From positions 1-64,000 of the forward strand of contig JADCJL010000173.1 of assembly GCA_020247055.1 (NCBI GenBank): a stretch of 64,000 nucleotides of DNA. The letters run 5' to 3'. A program made the position numbers and the translations under genes. The notes below the pieces were generated by a model. It searched no databases. It had not been told where the DNA came from and saw only the letters and a list, made by a program, of their open reading frames with translations. Below, piece after piece: positions 7,893-16,342 of this stretch (the first letter of the stretch is position 1; every line of letters starts with the position of its first letter). This DNA comes from Acidobacteriaceae bacterium (GTDB taxonomy: Bacteria; Acidobacteriota; Terriglobia; Bryobacterales; Bryobacteraceae).

Positions 7893-8651
7893 ATGCTGGA
7901 CTGGCTCAAATCGCCCTTCCTTACCTTTCAAGAGTTCGTCCTCCTCGCCGGCCGCGCCACCGTTAACGTCGTGCGACGCCCGTTCTACGGCCAGGACCTG
8001 TTCCTGCAAATGGACACAATCGGCGTCGGCAGCCTGCCCATCACGGTTCTCATCGGTTTTTTTTCTGGCGTAATTATGGCGCTCCAAATGTCCCGCGCCC
8101 TCTCCCAATACGGCGCCACCGGACAGGTCGGGCAGATCACCGCCATCACCCTTGTCCGTGAGATGGGCCCCGTGCTCACCGCGCTCCTCATCGCCGGCCG
8201 CAACGCCTCGGGCATCGCCTCGGAGCTGGGTTCAATGAAGGTCTCCGAGCAGATCGACGCCATGCGCGCCCTCGGCACGGATCCGGTCAAGAAGCTCGTC
8301 ACGCCCCGGCTCCTGGCCATGTGCGTCACCCTGCCCCTGCTCACGATCATCGCCGACTTCGTCGGCATCGTCGGCGGTTACATGGTTGCCGTTCCGCTGC
8401 TCCGTCTCACCACCGGCTCCCAATACTGGAACAACGCCTGGCGGTCGCTCGAGTACAACGACATCGCCCAGGGCCTCATAAAACCGCTGCTGTTTGCCTT
8501 CATCATCGCCCTGGTCGGCTGCCTTTACGGCATGCGGACAACGGGCGGAACGCAGGGCGTCGGGCGCGCGACGACCCAGGCCGTCGTCGTCGCCAGCGTC
8601 TGGATTTTCATTGTCACAGCGCTCGTTACGCGCATCTTTGTCAACCTCTGA
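7893..8651 (+). CDS. mlaE: ABC transporter permease, MlaE family
   Basis: About 252 residues with five or six membrane segments. The MlaE signature is clear: LPITVLIGFFSGVIMALQM, ALLIAGRNASGIASELGSMK, and VSEQIDAMRALGTDPVKKLV. In the Mla system it forms the inner-membrane permease that moves phospholipids with the ATPase MlaF and the substrate-binding MCE protein MlaD. The stop overlaps the mlaF start (TGATG), and mlaF and mlaD follow. The ATG at 7893 is preferred over a GTG at 7875. It is divergent from the P1 peptidase gene. Confidence 0.93.
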   Translation: MLDWLKSPFLTFQEFVLLAGRATVNVVRRPFYGQDLFLQMDTIGVGSLPITVLIGFFSGVIMALQMSRALSQYGATGQVGQITAITLVREMGPVLTALLIAGRNASGIASELGSMKVSEQIDAMRALGTDPVKKLVTPRLLAMCVTLPLLTIIADFVGIVGGYMVAVPLLRLTTGSQYWNNAWRSLEYNDIAQGLIKPLLFAFIIALVGCLYGMRTTGGTQGVGRATTQAVVVASVWIFIVTALVTRIFVNL

Positions 8652-9514
8652 TGGCCCGCAACGAAGCCAGTGCGCCCCGCTGCATTCTCAAGTTTGAGGA
8701 CGTCTCGCTGCAGTTCGACCAACCGAGACCGGCGCTCGACCGCGTTTCGTTCGAAATCTGGAGCGGCGAAACTCGCATCATCCTCGGCGCGGCCGGCTCC
8801 GGCAAAACCGTCATGATGAAAATCGCCCTCGGCCTGCTCAAACCCACAAGCGGCCGGATCTCCGTGATGGGACAGGAGGTTACCCACTTCGACGAGCGGC
8901 AGTGGTACGACGTTCGCTCCCGCATCGGCGTCCTCTTTCAGGAGGGCGGGCTGTTTGACTCCCTCACCATCGAAGAAAATGTGGCCTATCCGCTCCTCAA
9001 CCAGGCCCGCTTCATGACAGCCGGCAAAAAACCAACGCTCGACTCCGTCCGCCCCGATGTGCAGGAAGCCCTCAATTTCGTCGAACTCGGCAACACGCTA
9101 AATAAATTTCCTTCCGAACTTTCCGGAGGCATGCGCCGCCGCGTCGGCATCGCCCGCGGCAGCGTCGCCGACCCCGACCTCTTTCTCTACGACTCGCCCA
9201 CGGCCGGGCTCGATCCGATCACTGCCAACACGATCATCACCCTTCTTATCAAAGACCGCGAAATGCGCAATTCGACGGCGGCCATCATCACCCACCGCTT
9301 CCAGGACGGGCATCTGATGGCGAATTTTCGCTACAATCCGGAGAAGGAATGCCTGGAAAAACTGGCCGCCGACTCCCCCATCCGTGAGAAAACTAAATTC
9401 ATGGTGATGAAAGAGGGTCGCCTGGTTTTTGAAGGTTCCGAAGCCGAACTCGACGCCTGTTCAGACCCCTACATCTCCAAATTCTCGATGCACCCGGCAA
9501 GAAAAGTCTCGTAA
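8651..9514 (+). CDS. mlaF: ABC transporter ATP-binding protein, MlaF family, with Ser in place of the Walker B Glu
   Basis: 287 residues from ATG at 8651. Walker A is GAAGSGKT (46-53), the signature loop is ELSGGMRRRVGIARG, and the D-loop is TAGLDP. The Walker B end reads LFLYDSPTAGLDP: the residue after the conserved Asp is Ser182, where the catalytic Glu is expected. The switch His is present (ITHRFQD). The ATPase should power phospholipid transport by MlaE-MlaD. The Ser may slow hydrolysis, or another residue may take over; whether this is common in related phyla I cannot tell. A 5' extension of the frame into mlaE is not coding. Confidence 0.92.
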   Translation: MARNEASAPRCILKFEDVSLQFDQPRPALDRVSFEIWSGETRIILGAAGSGKTVMMKIALGLLKPTSGRISVMGQEVTHFDERQWYDVRSRIGVLFQEGGLFDSLTIEENVAYPLLNQARFMTAGKKPTLDSVRPDVQEALNFVELGNTLNKFPSELSGGMRRRVGIARGSVADPDLFLYDSPTAGLDPITANTIITLLIKDREMRNSTAAIITHRFQDGHLMANFRYNPEKECLEKLAADSPIREKTKFMVMKEGRLVFEGSEAELDACSDPYISKFSMHPARKVS

Positions 9515-9524
9515 ACACACCGAT

Positions 9525-10598
9525 ATGCCATCCGCTAGCAAACTCTCTTGGGCGCAACTTCGAGTCGGGGTAATGGCGTTTGTCGCGCTCGCCATCCTCT
9601 TCGTGCTGGTGTTTCTTCTGACCGGAAACAAGAGCCTGTTCAGCAAAGAGTTGATGGTATACACCCTGCTCGACGACTCGGCGGCGATCACCGAGGGTTC
9701 CGCCGTTCGCCTGAACGGAATTTTGATTGGAAAAATTTCGAAGGTCGGCCTCAGCGGCGAAAACACGCCGAACCGGATTATCCGCCTGGAACTGGCGATT
9801 GACGAGAACAAGATCGGTTCGATTCCGGCGGATTCGATCGCGGCGGTCGGGGCGGAGAACCTGCTCGGCACGAAGTACATCAACATCAAAAAAGGGAAAT
9901 CGGCGACGCCGATCAAAGCCGGCGGAGAGTTGAAGAGCCTGGACACCCGTGAATTTCAGGACCTGGTGAACGCGGCTTATCCGTCGCTACAGTCGCTGCA
10001 GAAGATCGTCGAACGCGTGGACAACATCGTCGGGATGGTGGAGAAGGGGCAGGGCTCGATCGGGAAGCTGCTTTCTGATGATGAGTTGTATACACGGCTG
10101 GTCAGCACGGTGGCCGAGGTGCAGAGCATTACGGCGAACCTGGGCAGCGGGCGCGGGACGATTGGTAAGTTACTGAACGATGATGCGATCTATGAAGAGC
10201 TGCGGACGACTCTGAAGAAGACCGATGCGGTGATCGAAGACCTGCAGGCGGGTAAGGGCAGCGCCGGGAAGCTATTGAAGGACCCGGCGCTTTACGATGA
10301 GACCAAGCAGACGATTGCCGAGATGCGGAAGACGATCGACGGGATCAACCGCGGCGAAGGCACGGCCGGCAAGCTGATGAAGGACGAGGCGCTGTACAAG
10401 AACCTGAACCAGCTGGTGGTGCGGCTCGACGCGGTGGTGGAGCGGCTGCAGAGTGGCCAGGGCACGATGGGGCAGCTGATGGTTAATCCGCAGCTGTATG
10501 AGTCGATGAACGGCACGATGAAGGAGATGAACTCCTTCATGAAAGACTTCCGGGCCAATCCGAAGAAGTTCCTGACGATTCAGCTCAAGCTGTTCTAA
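9525..10598 (+). CDS. mlaD: MCE family lipid-binding protein (MlaD-like), with five C-terminal GxGxxGKLL repeats
   Basis: 357 residues from ATG at 9525. An N-terminal membrane anchor (VGVMAFVALAILFVLVFLLT) is followed by one MCE domain (about 40-130, with VRLNGILIGKISKVGL and AAVGAENLLGTKYINIK). The long helical tail carries five repeats of the type xGxGxxGxLxxDxxLY near residues 173, 206, 242, 276 and 310 (for example KGQGSIGKLLSDDELY). MCE proteins form hexameric rings that carry lipids across the periplasm, and long tails can form a needle-like channel. It is third in mlaEFD; its TAA overlaps the next ATG (TAATG). Confidence 0.92.
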   Translation: MPSASKLSWAQLRVGVMAFVALAILFVLVFLLTGNKSLFSKELMVYTLLDDSAAITEGSAVRLNGILIGKISKVGLSGENTPNRIIRLELAIDENKIGSIPADSIAAVGAENLLGTKYINIKKGKSATPIKAGGELKSLDTREFQDLVNAAYPSLQSLQKIVERVDNIVGMVEKGQGSIGKLLSDDELYTRLVSTVAEVQSITANLGSGRGTIGKLLNDDAIYEELRTTLKKTDAVIEDLQAGKGSAGKLLKDPALYDETKQTIAEMRKTIDGINRGEGTAGKLMKDEALYKNLNQLVVRLDAVVERLQSGQGTMGQLMVNPQLYESMNGTMKEMNSFMKDFRANPKKFLTIQLKLF

Positions 10599-11374
10599 TG
10601 CCGCGCCGGTTAGTGGTGAACGCCGACGATTTCGGGTTTACCCGAGACGTGAACGCCGGGATTATCGAGGCTTACGAGCGGGGCATTTTGACCGCGACGA
10701 CGCTGATGGCCGAGGGGGAGGCGTTCGAGGACGCCGTACGGCTGGCCGGAGAGCACCCGGGGCTGGACATCGGGGTGCATCTGACGCTGGTGGGGATGCC
10801 GGGGCTGCCCGCGTCGCTGGCGAGCTGCACGACGGCGGTGTACAGCGGCCAGCTGGACGTGTACGAGATTTTTGCAGGGCAGGTGCGGAAGGTGCTGGCG
10901 GCGGGGATCCGGCCGACGCATGTGGACACGCACAAGCATACGCATCTGCTGCCGCCGGTGCTGCGGGCGGTCTGCACGGTGGCCGAGGAGTTTGGGATCG
11001 GCTGGGTTCGCTCTCCGGGCGATTTTCCGTTTTCCTACGGCCGGAAGGGATTAGTGAGCCGGGTGATGGGGTGGCGCCGGCGGGCGATGCGCCGGACGAT
11101 TGCGGAGGCGGGGCTGCGGACGACGGACGCCTTTACGGGGTTTGCGTGGACGGGAACGTTCACGGAGAAGGACCTGGCGCGGCTGCTGCCGGCGCTGCCG
11201 GAGGGGGTGACGGAGTTGATGTGTCATCCGGGCCGGCTGGGTGGAGAGTTAGAGGGCGCCAACACCAGGCTGAAGGCGAGCCGGGTGCAGGAGTTGCGGG
11301 CGCTGACGCATCCGGCGACGCGGGCGGCGGTGGAGGCGGCGGGGATTCGGCTGGTTGGGTTTCGGGAGTTATAA
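10598..11374 (+). CDS. YdjC/ChbG family carbohydrate deacetylase
   Basis: 258 residues. The family start RRLVVNADDFGFTRDVNAGI holds the metal-binding Asp-Asp. Further blocks are DIGVHLTLVG and HVDTHKHTHLLPPV, whose histidines complete the metal site, and MCHPGRLGGELEGANTR near the C-terminus. Characterised members remove N-acetyl groups from chitooligosaccharides or, as HpnK, act in hopanoid biosynthesis; the substrate cannot be told here. The start codon overlaps the mlaD stop, so it is translated with the lipid-transport genes, which might favour a lipid-linked sugar. Confidence 0.9.
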   Translation: MPRRLVVNADDFGFTRDVNAGIIEAYERGILTATTLMAEGEAFEDAVRLAGEHPGLDIGVHLTLVGMPGLPASLASCTTAVYSGQLDVYEIFAGQVRKVLAAGIRPTHVDTHKHTHLLPPVLRAVCTVAEEFGIGWVRSPGDFPFSYGRKGLVSRVMGWRRRAMRRTIAEAGLRTTDAFTGFAWTGTFTEKDLARLLPALPEGVTELMCHPGRLGGELEGANTRLKASRVQELRALTHPATRAAVEAAGIRLVGFREL

Positions 11375-11378
11375 GGGC

Positions 11379-13406
11379 ATGAAAACATTAATTTTGGTGG
11401 CATTTGCGGCAATGATGATTCCGACGACGAAGGTGGAGAAGGTAGTGGAGACGCTGCACGGGGTGGAGGTGGTGGACCCGTACCGGTGGCTCGAGAATCA
11501 GGAAGCGCCGGAGACGCGGGAGTGGCTGGCGGCGCAGGAGAAGTATGCGCGGAGCTGGATTGACGGCGCGCCGCGGCGGGCGGCGATCGCCAAGCGCGTG
11601 GAGGAGCTGATGCGGGTGGAGACGGTGTCGTTCCCGACGGTGCGGAAGCAGCGGGTGTTCTACACGCGGCGGGCGCCGGAGCAGAGTCAGCCGGTGTTGT
11701 ACGTCAGGGAGGGACTACAGGGCAAGGAGCGGATGCTGGTGGACCCGAACGCGCGGGGCGGGAGCATTTCGGTATCGCTCCTCGGGGTGAGCGCGGACGG
11801 GACAGTGCTGGCGTATGGGCTGCGGAAGGGCGGAGAGGACGAGACGGAGGTGCAGCTGCTGGACGTGGCGACGGGTAAAGACGTGGGGGCGCGGCTGCCG
11901 CGGGGCCGGTACATGGGCGTGGAGATTGCGCCGGACAACCGGACGATGTATCTGTCGAAGTTTGAGGACCAGGGGCCGGCGGTGTACCGGCAGCGGGAGG
12001 GGCAGGCGCCGGAGCGGCTGTTCGGCGACGGGTTGACGGCGCAGAACATTATCGGCATCGAGCTTTCGCCGGGCGGGAAGCGGCTGCTGTTGACGGTGCT
12101 GCTGGGGTCGGCGGGGAGCAAGGACGAGGTTTATCTGATGGACCTGGCTTCCAAGCAGGTGACGACGGTGAACAAGGAGATTGACGCGCGGTTCCGGGGG
12201 GCGTTTGCGGGGGAGGAGACGATTGTTTTTACGACGGATTGGAAGGCGCCGCGGCAGCGGGTGTTGACGGTGCCGGCGGGGGCGCCGGAGTTGGCGAAGG
12301 CCCGGGAGATTGTGCCGCAGACGGCGTGGCAGCTGGAGGGCGTTTCGCTGGTGGGCGGGCGGATTGCGCTGCAGTATCTTGAGAACGTGCAATCGAAGAT
12401 CAAGTTAGTGGACTTACAGGGGAAGTTAGTGCGGGAGCTGGCGGCGCCGGGGCTGGGCACGGCGACGAATCTTTACGGAGAGTGGACGAACGATCTGGCA
12501 TTTTTGAGTTATAACTCGTTTTATCAGCCGAACACGATTTACTCGTACGCGGTGGGCAAGGGAACGCAGACGGAGTTTGCGCGGGAGCGGGTGCCGGTGG
12601 AACGGGTGGATGTGAAGGTGGAGCAGGTTTGGTATACGTCGAAGGACGGGACGAAGGTGCCGATGTTTGTGGCGCACCGGCGGGACCGGAAGCTCGACGG
12701 GAGCAATCCGACGCTGCTGACGGGTTATGGCGGGTTTACGGTGACGATGACGCCGGGGTTTTCGGCGCTTTATGCTTGGTGGATTGAGCAGGGCGGGGTG
12801 GTGGCGCTGCCGAATCTGCGCGGGGGGAGTGAGTTTGGAGAGGCGTGGCATCAGGGCGGGATGCTCGCTAAGAAGCAGAACACGTTTGACGACTTTATTG
12901 CGGCGGCGGAGTGGCTGATTGCGAAAGGGTACACGCGGCCGGAGAGGCTCGCGATCCGGGGTGGTTCGAACGGGGGGCTATTGGTGGGGGCGGCGATGAC
13001 GCAGCGACCGGAGTTATTCGGGGTGGTGAGTTGCGCGGTGCCGCTGCTCGATATGGTGCGGTATCACTTATTCAAAGTGGCGCGGTTCTGGGTGCCGGAG
13101 TACGGGTCGGCGGAGGACGCGGCGCAGTTGCGGAATATTTTGAGTTACTCGCCGTATCAGAAGGTAAAAGACGGGGTGAAGTATCCGGCGACGATCTTGA
13201 TAACGGGGGATGCGGATACGCGGGTGGATCCGCTGCACGCGCGGAAGATGGCGGCGCGGCTGCAGGCGGCGACGGGGTCGGGGCGGCCGGTGATCTTGCA
13301 CTACGACACGGAGGGGGGGCATACGCAGGGGTTGCCGCTGGGTAAGCGGGTGGCGAATCTGGCGGATGAGTTGGCGTTTTTGACGCAGCAGTTGGGGTGG
13401 GAGTAG
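11379..13406 (+). CDS. prolyl oligopeptidase (S9A serine peptidase)
   Basis: About 675 residues from ATG at 11379. The N-terminal beta-propeller opens with the family block VVDPYRWLENQEAPETREWL. The C-terminal alpha/beta-hydrolase domain contains the nucleophile in IRGGSNGGLLVGA (Ser530), the Asp region GDADTRVDPLH and the His in GGHTQG (His648). Such enzymes cut peptides shorter than about 30 residues after proline. A short hydrophobic N-terminus (MKTLILVAFAAMM) suggests possible export. It begins 4 bp after the deacetylase gene. The coding strand is strikingly G-rich. It is followed by a GC hairpin at 13423-13443. Confidence 0.93.
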   Translation: MKTLILVAFAAMMIPTTKVEKVVETLHGVEVVDPYRWLENQEAPETREWLAAQEKYARSWIDGAPRRAAIAKRVEELMRVETVSFPTVRKQRVFYTRRAPEQSQPVLYVREGLQGKERMLVDPNARGGSISVSLLGVSADGTVLAYGLRKGGEDETEVQLLDVATGKDVGARLPRGRYMGVEIAPDNRTMYLSKFEDQGPAVYRQREGQAPERLFGDGLTAQNIIGIELSPGGKRLLLTVLLGSAGSKDEVYLMDLASKQVTTVNKEIDARFRGAFAGEETIVFTTDWKAPRQRVLTVPAGAPELAKAREIVPQTAWQLEGVSLVGGRIALQYLENVQSKIKLVDLQGKLVRELAAPGLGTATNLYGEWTNDLAFLSYNSFYQPNTIYSYAVGKGTQTEFARERVPVERVDVKVEQVWYTSKDGTKVPMFVAHRRDRKLDGSNPTLLTGYGGFTVTMTPGFSALYAWWIEQGGVVALPNLRGGSEFGEAWHQGGMLAKKQNTFDDFIAAAEWLIAKGYTRPERLAIRGGSNGGLLVGAAMTQRPELFGVVSCAVPLLDMVRYHLFKVARFWVPEYGSAEDAAQLRNILSYSPYQKVKDGVKYPATILITGDADTRVDPLHARKMAARLQAATGSGRPVILHYDTEGGHTQGLPLGKRVANLADELAFLTQQLGWE

Positions 13407-13730
13407 GTAGTGGCGGCGGTGGCGCGGGGCTCAAGGCCCCGCGACGCCGCGGTGGGGGGGAGGGCAAGTACGGACGTCACGAACAGTAGTGCAATTGTTG
13501 ACCCTAGGGGATTGACGGCAAAAATGGCTGAGCGATCTCCGCTATGCGAGAAATAGACCAGCCCCATACGGCTGGTTCGCAGGCGCGCCCGAGAGCCATC
13601 AGTCCAGATACGAGACTGAACCATTGGCGGCATAGGCGGATATTGGAGAGCAATGCGTTGTAAGGTTCTTGATCAAAATGGGCGAAGGCAGCGGGCCGAG
13701 GGGCCGTCAAACCACAGGGTGGCAAGGCTG
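13407..13730. other. 324-bp intergenic stretch at the left boundary of the restriction island
   Basis: Holds a hairpin at 13423-13443, then a sharp fall in GC near 13450. The remaining about 280 bp contain only short frames on both strands without family-like sequence. No tRNA, promoter with clear boxes or insertion-sequence end was found. Confidence 0.6.
13423..13443. repeat. GC hairpin, REP-like, after the prolyl oligopeptidase gene
   Basis: A perfect 8-bp stem CGCGGGGC / GCCCCGCG with loop TCAAG, lying 17 bp after the oligopeptidase stop codon. It has the same GGGGC-N5-GCCCC core as the element at 3944-3978. No T run follows, so it could act as a weak terminator or mRNA 3'-end stabiliser, or be a member of a dispersed palindrome family. 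Confidence 0.65.
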
Positions 13731-14156
13731 TCAATGGTTCTTGCATTCGCCGGAGGTAAGCGGCGAGAATGTTCCAAGGAATGCCTTAAGCTTCGCCAGC
13801 GCACTGTCTGTTGAGGCCAAGTCACACTCCCAAATCACCAGTACCTCCCAGCCTAATGCGAGCAGGTCTTTTCGAGATGATTGGTCACGTTCCCGGTTCC
13901 GGCGAATCTTCTCCACCCAATACTCTCGATTGCTTATCGGTACGCGGCGGCCCCGTCGGCACTGATGTCCATGCCAAAAGCAGCCATGCACAAAAATCAC
14001 TTTGCCCCATCTTGGCAAGGTCAGGTCCGGTCTTCCGGGCAGGTCAGCGCGGTGTAATCGGAACCGGAAGCCCAACTTATGAATCATTCGACGAACCGCC
14101 ATTTCTGGTCTGGTGTCGCGGCTCTTTACGGACCGCATGATGTCACTCCGACGCAA
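13731..14156 (-). CDS. vsr: very short patch repair endonuclease Vsr
   Basis: 141 residues from a TTG at 14156 with AAGG about 10 bp upstream. An ATG at 14138 is possible but would remove residues that align with the family start (RRSDIMRSVKSRDTRPE). Core motifs are present: LPGRPDLTLPR with the metal-binding Asp, VIFVHGCFWHGHQC with the Cys/His zinc-site residues, and W in GWEVLVIWECD. Vsr nicks next to T in T:G mismatches left by deamination of 5-methylcytosine. Here it is the last gene after a C5 methyltransferase and a putative endonuclease, so its target should match the methylated site of that system. Confidence 0.95.
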   Translation of the reverse strand: MRRSDIMRSVKSRDTRPEMAVRRMIHKLGFRFRLHRADLPGRPDLTLPRWGKVIFVHGCFWHGHQCRRGRRVPISNREYWVEKIRRNRERDQSSRKDLLALGWEVLVIWECDLASTDSALAKLKAFLGTFSPLTSGECKNH

Positions 14157-14167
14157 GGAATACTACC

Positions 14168-15094
14168 TTAAGGACGAAGATCGATTCGAAGGCTCGGATC
14201 AGTCTCTACTTGATCCACAATTTCATTGTATCGCGTAACTACCTCGTTGACAGCGTCCCGCCGACGCTCCCGCGCAAACGAACTCAACTCATATAGGTTC
14301 AACGCGATAAACTGTTCAATCTCGAAGATGTCGATCCGGTCAGCTATCCCAGCGTTCGCCGCAAGGCCCTCCGCCACAGCTACTCCTCCTTTACGAGTCA
14401 CCACGACCGCACGAAGCCCAGCATCAATGTTGCTTTGACAATCTCGGATCATGGACTCGGACGGCGCGTTCGTCACGTGAATCGCCACATCCTCGATTAG
14501 GAAATCCGCGGCTCGGCTCGTCGGTGCATCGGCCGTCGAAAAGCTGTAATGCACCAATTCCCGGTTGCCGAGGGCGCAATCAAGTTTAGCCCCCACAAGA
14601 TGCTGCATCATCGCCCCTGCATATTGAACACCCGGCGATTCCCTTTGGCGCGCATCAGCCTGTTCTATGACGTTACGAACCATAGTTCGCAGGCTACGGG
14701 AGGCGTCTAGCGAGATAAGAAACGGCTTCGCAGCAAAGAAATCGCGGACCCGGCCGATCCAGAACTCCTCAATTTGATCCAAATCGGCAAGTCCATCGGC
14801 AAATAGACCATTTAAGAAGGCACAATACTCCTTCATATTTTTCATGCTGCCACGTGACGTTCGGCCTCCCTCTTTCGCCAGCACTTGATCAATACCGTGC
14901 CGTCGCAAAATCGCCTGAACGGCAGACTTTCCTAGCCCCAATACTTGACCATCGCTTTTCGTGATTAGCTTTGCGTCGTCGAGGGGCAGTCCATCCTTAC
15001 GTGCATGGTCCGTCACGACCAGCGCCACGGAAAGGCCACCCTTTGTCCGAAACGCTTGGTTGCTCGCGAACGCCCGAAGTTTGTCTGGAAGCAT
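14168..15094 (-). CDS. DUF4928-type protein, putative type II restriction endonuclease
   Basis: 308 residues. It resembles the DUF4928 proteins commonly encoded beside C5 cytosine methyltransferases. The C-terminal half contains ADFLIEDVAIHVTNAPSESM near residues 195-214, with an Asp about ten residues before a His-Val-Thr strand. A beta strand and Arg/Lys follow (GLRAVVVTRKGG). This could be a divergent PD-(D/E)XK core, but the canonical E-x-K is not evident. The ATG at 15094 directly follows the methyltransferase stop TAG, and vsr follows 11 bp later, so the three form one operon. Restriction activity is inferred from context and family. Confidence 0.78.
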   Translation of the reverse strand: MLPDKLRAFASNQAFRTKGGLSVALVVTDHARKDGLPLDDAKLITKSDGQVLGLGKSAVQAILRRHGIDQVLAKEGGRTSRGSMKNMKEYCAFLNGLFADGLADLDQIEEFWIGRVRDFFAAKPFLISLDASRSLRTMVRNVIEQADARQRESPGVQYAGAMMQHLVGAKLDCALGNRELVHYSFSTADAPTSRAADFLIEDVAIHVTNAPSESMIRDCQSNIDAGLRAVVVTRKGGVAVAEGLAANAGIADRIDIFEIEQFIALNLYELSSFARERRRDAVNEVVTRYNEIVDQVETDPSLRIDLRP

Positions 15095-16342
15095 CTATGC
15101 GACGTCCTGGGCCAAGGCTGGTTGGGTTTGCACAATAGGCTCCAAAATATTGTGTGCCAAGAAGCGTACAACTGGCACAGCCACGCCATCGCCCGCCACA
15201 TGATAGCCGTCGTTATACCTGTTCGGTAGAGGGTACTCATCCGGCAAACCCATCAGCCTTGCTGCTTCTCGGACTGAAAGGAGTCGAGATCGAATCTTTT
15301 CTCCATCAACAAACAGCAGGACCTGCCGACTCGATCCGCCACCCGGCGTTCGGAGGCATCCGGCAATGTCATCGAAACGAACTTCGGCGCGCTGCCGCCG
15401 GATGCCGAGTTCCACTCGGGTCCTCTTATAGATCGCCCCCACTTGACGTGCTCCACTCCGTTTTGCGGACTCCACGCGTTCACGGTGCAGCGGGCCCATC
15501 AGCGAAAGGAGCCGATCAGTCTCGTCCGGGGTGTGCCAATCCACTCCTGTGGGTTCTGCCTCCAAGAGGTCAAGTAGACGCGCCTTCCGCGCTGCAGGAG
15601 CGGGGAGCGTCCACCAAATCCAGCGTTTCTTTACACTTGTCGATAACCGTCCATGGGCCTCGATCAAGCTACGAGAGTGCCAGAATTCCGTGGGATGCTC
15701 CACGGTTGTTTCACGAGGAAGCACCAACCCATCGCGAACCGCTATCAAAAACAGGCGTGGTCTTGACTGAGGCAGGAAATGTACGGCGTCTACAATTAAG
15801 GCTCCAAAGCGATAGTGGGCACCAGCCAAGGTATCAGCTAGGCTGACGAAATCTTTACCGTTGTTTGCCGTTAACGTACCGCAAACATTCTCTAATACAA
15901 CCAGATCGGGCGCCCGATTCTCCCGCTTGAGCATCTCGATCTGTTTCCAGAAGCTCCAGAAAGCGCCTGAGCGTGCCCCATTGATACCAGCCCCATTGCC
16001 AGCCAGTGAAAGATCTTGACAGGGGAAGGATGCCCAGGCCAAATCCGCCACACCTCGGAAGTCCTCACTCCGCAAGCTACCGACATCCGCCGTTACGACG
16101 TGCTCACTACCCCAGCAATGACTGTAAACCGCTGTCTTGAGTGGATCGATGTCATTGGCCAAACGGCACTCCCACGCTGGACCAAGACCGGCCCGCGCCA
16201 TCCCGCCTCCGCAGAAGAATTCAAAGTACGATGGCATCCTGCCCTCTAGTGTAGAGACTTCTCGGGCATTTTCGTCAACCGCTGGCTGGCTCATACCAAA
16301 ATCGATTCCGGGAAACAGCAGTTGCTGCGGCACAGAAGGCAT
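15095..16342 (-). CDS. DNA (cytosine-5-)-methyltransferase of a type II restriction-modification system
   Basis: About 415 residues from ATG at 16342. Motifs in order: I FEFFCGGGMARAGLG, II ANDID, IV SFPCQDLSLAG with catalytic Cys108, VI VVLENVCG, VIII FLPQSRPRLFLIAV. A variable target-recognition region follows, then motifs IX/X (RLLSVREAARLMGLPDEYP and GDGVAVPVVRFLA). The enzyme methylates C5 of cytosine in its DNA site and protects it from the neighbouring endonuclease. The frame is open to a TTG at 16435, and an ATG at 16237 just before motif I is also possible, so the start is uncertain. GC content is lower than in flanking genes, which suggests transfer. Confidence 0.93.
   Translation of the reverse strand: MPSVPQQLLFPGIDFGMSQPAVDENAREVSTLEGRMPSYFEFFCGGGMARAGLGPAWECRLANDIDPLKTAVYSHCWGSEHVVTADVGSLRSEDFRGVADLAWASFPCQDLSLAGNGAGINGARSGAFWSFWKQIEMLKRENRAPDLVVLENVCGTLTANNGKDFVSLADTLAGAHYRFGALIVDAVHFLPQSRPRLFLIAVRDGLVLPRETTVEHPTEFWHSRSLIEAHGRLSTSVKKRWIWWTLPAPAARKARLLDLLEAEPTGVDWHTPDETDRLLSLMGPLHRERVESAKRSGARQVGAIYKRTRVELGIRRQRAEVRFDDIAGCLRTPGGGSSRQVLLFVDGEKIRSRLLSVREAARLMGLPDEYPLPNRYNDGYHVAGDGVAVPVVRFLAHNILEPIVQTQPALAQDVA

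Noticed and set aside
13504-13746. An 80-codon minus-strand frame at the left island boundary
   Set aside because: No domain, and it overlaps the end of vsr in another frame. A plus-strand stretch reading WLSDLRYAR resembles permease starts but has a stop soon after, too short to call.
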